NCBI RefSeq assembly: GCF_014230465.1
Contig: NZ_JAAXCY010000002.1
Span: 310,001-374,000 of the forward strand
Origin: Pseudomonas cremoris
GTDB taxonomy: Bacteria > Pseudomonadota > Gammaproteobacteria > Pseudomonadales > Pseudomonadaceae
Direction of reading: 5' to 3'
DNA length: 64,000 bases
Part shown: piece by piece, positions 60,107-64,000 of the stretch
How positions within the stretch are numbered: the first letter of the stretch is position 1
Layout: every line of letters begins with the position of its first letter
Program-made: the position numbers and the translations under genes
Notes under the pieces: generated by a model
The model's database searches: none
Seen by the model: only the letters and a program-made list of their open reading frames with translations
What the model was told of the DNA's origin: nothing

Positions 60107-60904
60107 TTATTCCATGTCCTTGAGCCACTCGGAGCTCTTGAACCACTTGTCATGGATGCGATCGTAGGTGCCGTCGTTACGGATCTGGTGCAGGAAGTTG
60201 TTGATGAAGTTGATGCTGTCGTAATCGCCTTTTTTCAGGCCGAACGCCAATGGCTCAAAGGTGAACGGTTCTTCGAGGAACACCAGCTTGCCATTGCCGA
60301 CTTTCTTCTCGGCAACCACGTTGTACGGTGCGTCATACACAAAGGCATCAGCCTTGCCGTTGACCACGTCCAGTACGCCCTCCTGTTCGTTGTCATAGCC
60401 GTGGTACTTGGCTTTGGAGATCAACTTTTTGGCGACCATCTCACCGGTGGTACCCAGCTTGGAGGTCAGGCGGTATTTCTCGTCGTTCAGGTCTTTATAG
60501 GACTTGATGGTGCCTTCCAAGTCCTTGCGAATCAGCAGGGTCTGGCCAACCACGATGAAGGGTTCGCTGAAATTCAGGCGCAGGTTGCGCTCCTGGGTCA
60601 GGGTCATGCCGCTGCCGATCATGTCGAACTTGCCGGTGAGGAAAGCCGGAATGATGCCGTCGTAACCGGTGGAGACCAGCTCCAGCTTGACGCCCATGGA
60701 CTTGGCCATGGCCTTGAGGATGTCGACTTCGAAGCCGATGATTTCACCGCGCTTGTCTGTCATTTCGAACGGCATGTAGGTCGGGTCCATGCCGACTTTC
60801 AGCGTGCCGCGCTTGACCGCATCATCGATGGCACCGGCCTGGGCCGCATTGGCCGCGACCAGCGCAGTGACGCCTAGCAGCAGCATCGAAAGATACTTTT
60901 TCAT
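60107..60904 (-). CDS. ABC importer periplasmic binding protein 1
   Basis: 265 residues from the ATG at 60904 (GGGGAC 7 bases upstream; another ATG at 60907 and a TTG at 60910 precede it). A signal peptide (about 1-22, ending AQA) precedes a type 2 solute-binding fold: LKVGMDPTYMPFEMTDKRGE, GFEVDILKAMAKSMGV, IGSGMTLTQERNLRLNFSEP, KADAFVYDAPYNVV. This is the amino-acid/opine-type SBP3 family. Being first in the operon and followed by a REP, it can be made in excess over the membrane parts. Confidence 0.94.
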   Translation of the reverse strand: MKKYLSMLLLGVTALVAANAAQAGAIDDAVKRGTLKVGMDPTYMPFEMTDKRGEIIGFEVDILKAMAKSMGVKLELVSTGYDGIIPAFLTGKFDMIGSGMTLTQERNLRLNFSEPFIVVGQTLLIRKDLEGTIKSYKDLNDEKYRLTSKLGTTGEMVAKKLISKAKYHGYDNEQEGVLDVVNGKADAFVYDAPYNVVAEKKVGNGKLVFLEEPFTFEPLAFGLKKGDYDSINFINNFLHQIRNDGTYDRIHDKWFKSSEWLKDME

Positions 60905-61123
60905 CATCAAGTCCCCTGAACGATTCTTATAAGGTCGGCGCGCAAAAGGGCTGCACCATTTCGGGGTGCGATCCTAACCCACTCGTCTCCTGTCACAAAG
61001 GTTTCACGGGTATTTGTTGTCGACGTATGTCGGAAAAGCCCCACAACGGAGCAACAAAGCGCAGGAGTAGACACTTGCGTGGGCCGTGCGCCCGAATGAC
61101 TGATGTGTAAGCAGTTATGAATT

Positions 61124-61924
61124 TCAGTCCATTTCCGCCATCCAGGCCGTGTCCTTGAACCACTTGTCGTGGAGTCGATCGTAGGTCCCGTCTTGAGCGA
61201 TCTGGTTAAGGAAATGGTTGATCCAGTTGAGGCTGTCGTAATCCCCTTTCGTCAGTCCGAACGCTAGGGGTTCGAAGGTAAAAGGCTGCTCCAGCATCAG
61301 TAACCTGCTGTTTTCCGCGCGGCTCACGGCGATCAGGTTATAGGGGGCGTCATAGACAAAGGCATCCGCCTTGCCGTCCACCAACTGACGCACACCCTCT
61401 TCCGGCGTGGCAAAGCTGCTCAGGCGAGCGGCGCCCAGAAACCGCTGGGCCGCTGCCTGTCCGGTGGTGCCCTGGATAGTTGCAATACGGTAGGTGGCGT
61501 CGTCCAGGTCTTCGATACTGGCGACCTTGCCAGCCAGGCTGGGATGCAGCAACACGGTCTGGCCTACCACGATAAAGGAGTCGCTGAAATTCAACTTGAG
61601 ATTGCGCTCTTGTGTGACAGTCATGCCGCTGCCGATCAGATCGTATTTCTTCGCCATCAGCCCTGGCAACAGTTCGGTGTAGGGCACTGCGACCATCTCC
61701 AGCTCTACGCCCAGTGCGCGGCTCATGACCCGCAGCAAATCGACTTCAAAGCCAACGATGCGACCCTGCTTGTCCGTCATTTCGAACGGTACGTAGGTCG
61801 GCGTGGTACCGACCTTCAGTACACCGCGCCGGACAGCATCGTCGAGTGCGCCGGCCTGGGTTGGGCCACCGTAAAGCCATACGACAGCGCCAAACAGCAA
61901 TGCCGAACCATACCTTTTGATCAT
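61124..61924 (-). CDS. Periplasmic binding protein 2, paralogue of the preceding one
   Basis: 266 residues with a signal peptide (about 1-24). It mirrors binding protein 1 along its whole length (LKVGTTPTYVPFEMTDKQGR, IGSGMTVTQERNLKLNFSDS, GKADAFVYDAPYNLIAVSRA, DGTYDRLHDKWFKD). It lies 219 bases upstream of binding protein 1 with no membrane components of its own, so it probably shares the same permease or acts as a separate sensor. Differences cluster in the second lobe. Confidence 0.92.
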   Translation of the reverse strand: MIKRYGSALLFGAVVWLYGGPTQAGALDDAVRRGVLKVGTTPTYVPFEMTDKQGRIVGFEVDLLRVMSRALGVELEMVAVPYTELLPGLMAKKYDLIGSGMTVTQERNLKLNFSDSFIVVGQTVLLHPSLAGKVASIEDLDDATYRIATIQGTTGQAAAQRFLGAARLSSFATPEEGVRQLVDGKADAFVYDAPYNLIAVSRAENSRLLMLEQPFTFEPLAFGLTKGDYDSLNWINHFLNQIAQDGTYDRLHDKWFKDTAWMAEMD

Positions 61925-61990
61925 GAATTCCCCCGTGGCGAGTCAGATTTGGGGGGCGATGCTACTCCTGCCGCGAGCACGGCAGAACGC

Positions 61991-62016
61991 TTCGAACAAA
62001 GGTCTTTTGTTTCGAA
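61991..62016 (-). promoter_or_regulatory. Operator-like inverted repeat upstream of binding protein 2
   Basis: TTCGAA occurs at 61991-61996 and 62011-62016 with CAAA...TTTG extending each arm inward around GGTCT; the arms match with one base offset. It lies 67-92 bases before the binding protein 2 start. The factor is unknown. Confidence 0.4.
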
Positions 62017-62077
62017 ATAACAATAAGTTAAGTCTGACAGGAAACGTCAGGAAGCGCCGTAGGACCAGCGTTCGAAT

Positions 62078-62101
62078 GCCCCCGAGGAGAACCCTCGGGG
62101 G
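62078..62101 (-). terminator. Strong hairpin after opgH
   Basis: GCCCCCGAGG (62078-62087) pairs with CCTCGGGGGC (62092-62101) around a 4-base loop, 8 bases past the opgH stop. There is no T run after it on the minus strand, so termination may be incomplete or the hairpin may protect the 3' end. Confidence 0.65.
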
Positions 62102-62109
62102 CGTCTGAA

Positions 62110-64000
62110 TCAGGCCGGTTGGGCCTGGGAGGACAGCGGCTGCAGCGGCAGCAATGGCGCGTGCGGGTCGGACTTGATCGAATCACGCCAAGCGGCGAGC
62201 CACTCGGCATGCCCTTCGCTCCAGACCTGCTCGTGCAAGCGAGCCAGAGCGACTGGATCACTGAGCAAGGCCAGGCGTTCGCTGTTGTTGAGACCTGCAG
62301 GGCCGACTTTCAACGCATGACGAACACGTTCCACACGCAGGTACTCGATTGGCTCCGCCTCACGGTGACGCGAGGTCGCCAAGGCGCAGGCCAGGGCGTT
62401 CTGCTGCGGGTCGACCACTGACCGCACGAAGCCGTCATTGAGCGCATGCCAACGGTTTTCGTGGGTGTACTTCTCGGTGGAGAGCAACGCTTGCGGCGGG
62501 TTGTATTCCTCAGGGATCAGGAACAGGCTCTCGTCGCGGGACTTGAGGCCCAGCTTGACCCGACTGGAGATCACCGACACCGGGATCGACAGCATCAACG
62601 AGCCAACGATGGGCACCAGCCACCACAGGAAGCTTGGGTTCAACCACACCACCAGCAGCGCCCACAAAAAGCCCAGCACAGTTTGCGGACCGTGGCGCTT
62701 GACCGCTTCGCTCCACGGCGTCGAGTCGTCGTCACGCTGCGGCGAGTTCCAAGTTGCGGCCCAGCCAAGGAACGCGGCGAGCACGAAACGGGTGTGGAAA
62801 ATCATCCGCACCGGCGCCAGCAGCATGGAGAACAACATCTCCAGCAGCATCGACAAGGTCACCTTGAACTTGCCGCCAAACTCTTTCGCGCCCTTGGCCC
62901 AGATCAGGATGATGCTCAGCAACTTGGGCAGGAACAGCAATACGATGGTGGTGGAGAACAGCGCCACCGCCTTGTCCGGATGCCATTGCGGCCACAGCGG
63001 GTACAACTGGCGCGGGGCCATGAAGTACTGCGGCTCCATCAGGGTGTTCACCGCCAGCAAAGCCGTGGATAACACCAGGAACAGGAACCACAACGGTGCC
63101 GACAAGTAAGACATTACGCCGGTCAGGAACACCGCGCGGTGCACCGGGTGCATGCCCTTTACCAGGAACAGGCGGAAGTTCATCAGGTTGCCGTGGCACC
63201 AGCGGCGGTCACGCTTGAGTTCGTCCAACAGGTTCGGCGGCAGTTCTTCGTAGCTGCCCGGCAAGTCGTAGGCAATCCACACGCCCCAGCCGGCACGGCG
63301 CATCAGCGCGGCTTCGACGAAGTCGTGGGACAGGATCGCACCGGCGAACGCACCTTTACCCGGCAACGGCGCCAGGGCGCAGTGCTCGATAAACGGCTTC
63401 ATGCGGATGATCGCGTTGTGACCCCAGTAGTGGGATTCACCCAACTGCCAGAAGTGCAGGCCGGCGGTAAACAGCGGGCCGTACACACGGGTGGCGAACT
63501 GCTGCATGCGCGCATACAGGGTGTCCATGCCCGACGCACGTGGCGCGGTCTGGATGATCCCGGCATCCGGCGTGGCTTCCATCAGGCGCACCAGGCTGGT
63601 CAGGCATTCGCCGCTCATCACGCTGTCGGCGTCGAGCACCACCATGTACTTGTATTCACCGCCCCAGCGACGGCAGAAGTCGTCGAGGTTACCGCTCTTG
63701 CGCTTAACGCGACGGCGGCGACGGCGGTAGAAAATCTTGCCAAAACCGCCGGCTTCGCGGCACACGTCGAGCCAGGCTTGCTGTTCGGCGATGCAGATGT
63801 CGGCGTCATTACTGTCGCTGAGCACGAAGAAATCGAAGCGGTCCAGGTCACCTGTGGCGGCCACCGATTCGAACGTAGCGCGCAGGCCGGCAAATACCCG
63901 AGGCACGTCTTCGTTGCAGATCGGCATGACCAGTGCGGTGCGGGCGTCTTTCGGAATCGGCTCGTCACCGGCACTTTTACCGGAGATGCGGTACTTATCG
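62110..64000 (-). CDS. opgH: Glucans biosynthesis glucosyltransferase H, C-terminal part (runs off right edge)
   Basis: The frame is open from 64000 to the stop at 62110, giving about 630 residues of the 850 or so expected; an internal Met at 63927 is not the real start. Family 2 glycosyltransferase motifs are seen in order: [46 protein letters not shown] and the RxxRW site [12 protein letters not shown]. Several membrane helices follow ([20 protein letters not shown] and others). OpgH makes the beta-1,2-glucan backbone of osmoregulated periplasmic glucans. The ABC genes to its left also neighbour it in other Pseudomonas. Confidence 0.96.
   Translation of the reverse strand, partial: DKYRISGKSAGDEPIPKDARTALVMPICNEDVPRVFAGLRATFESVAATGDLDRFDFFVLSDSNDADICIAEQQAWLDVCREAGGFGKIFYRRRRRRVKRKSGNLDDFCRRWGGEYKYMVVLDADSVMSGECLTSLVRLMEATPDAGIIQTAPRASGMDTLYARMQQFATRVYGPLFTAGLHFWQLGESHYWGHNAIIRMKPFIEHCALAPLPGKGAFAGAILSHDFVEAALMRRAGWGVWIAYDLPGSYEELPPNLLDELKRDRRWCHGNLMNFRLFLVKGMHPVHRAVFLTGVMSYLSAPLWFLFLVLSTALLAVNTLMEPQYFMAPRQLYPLWPQWHPDKAVALFSTTIVLLFLPKLLSIILIWAKGAKEFGGKFKVTLSMLLEMLFSMLLAPVRMIFHTRFVLAAFLGWAATWNSPQRDDDSTPWSEAVKRHGPQTVLGFLWALLVVWLNPSFLWWLVPIVGSLMLSIPVSVISSRVKLGLKSRDESLFLIPEEYNPPQALLSTEKYTHENRWHALNDGFVRSVVDPQQNALACALATSRHREAEPIEYLRVERVRHALKVGPAGLNNSERLALLSDPVALARLHEQVWSEGHAEWLAAWRDSIKSDPHAPLLPLQPLSSQAQPA

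Overview
The window reads as chromosomal DNA of a Pseudomonas of the fluorescens group. The evidence is gene order: pilMNOPQ-aroK-aroB-damX-gltBD, mrcA/maeB/rpmE/priA/argS/hslVU, phaC1ZC2D...phaFI, ubiE-ubiJ-ubiB-hisIE-tatABC-rsmE and a chemoreceptor/ABC transporter/opgH block all follow the Pseudomonas layout. High G+C codon use and two families of palindromic REP elements between genes agree with this. No rRNA, tRNA, CRISPR array, prophage or insertion sequence was seen.

Layout. 1-2823 (minus strand): a chitin-binding lytic polysaccharide monooxygenase (gbpA-like) followed by gspC and the start of gspD of a type II secretion system, probably a secreted enzyme beside its export machine. 3097-5826: hemE and gltD; gltB runs to 10304. 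10657-17541: a leftward run pilM-pilN-pilOP-pilQ-aroK-aroB-damX-like. Its type IV pilus part is remodelled: PilM lacks its central ~150 residues, PilO and PilP are one polypeptide, and PilQ has no AMIN domains. 17758-28719 holds housekeeping genes (mrcA, a malic enzyme, a secreted nuclease, rpmE, priA, argS, a SPOR protein, hslV), continuing with hslU and a DUF971 gene to 30632.

30882-47869 is the medium-chain-length polyhydroxyalkanoate locus: phaC1, phaZ, phaC2 and phaD on the plus strand, and a granule-system gene, phaI and phaF on the minus strand. Between phaD and phaF sits an accessory island of about 10 kb. It holds an orphan NarL/LuxR-type response regulator, a major fimbrial subunit, two periplasmic chaperones, an usher, three tandem two-domain adhesin-like subunits and two short pilins. 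This is a chaperone-usher fimbria with an unusually large set of related tip-type subunits.

48152-54123: ubiquinone biosynthesis (ubiE, ubiJ, ubiB), histidine biosynthesis (hisI, hisE), Tat export (tatA, tatB, tatC) and rsmE, tightly packed. 54311-61924: two tandem chemoreceptors with long helical ligand-binding domains, a polar amino acid/organic acid-type ABC importer (ATPase, permease, binding protein) and a second paralogous binding protein, so both sensing and uptake genes are duplicated here. 62110-64000: the C-terminal part of opgH, running off the right edge.

The observations most worth following are the reduced pilMNOPQ cluster, the fimbrial island inside the pha locus with its three variable adhesins, and a rho-independent terminator that lies inside the signal-peptide coding region of the nuclease gene downstream of rpmE.
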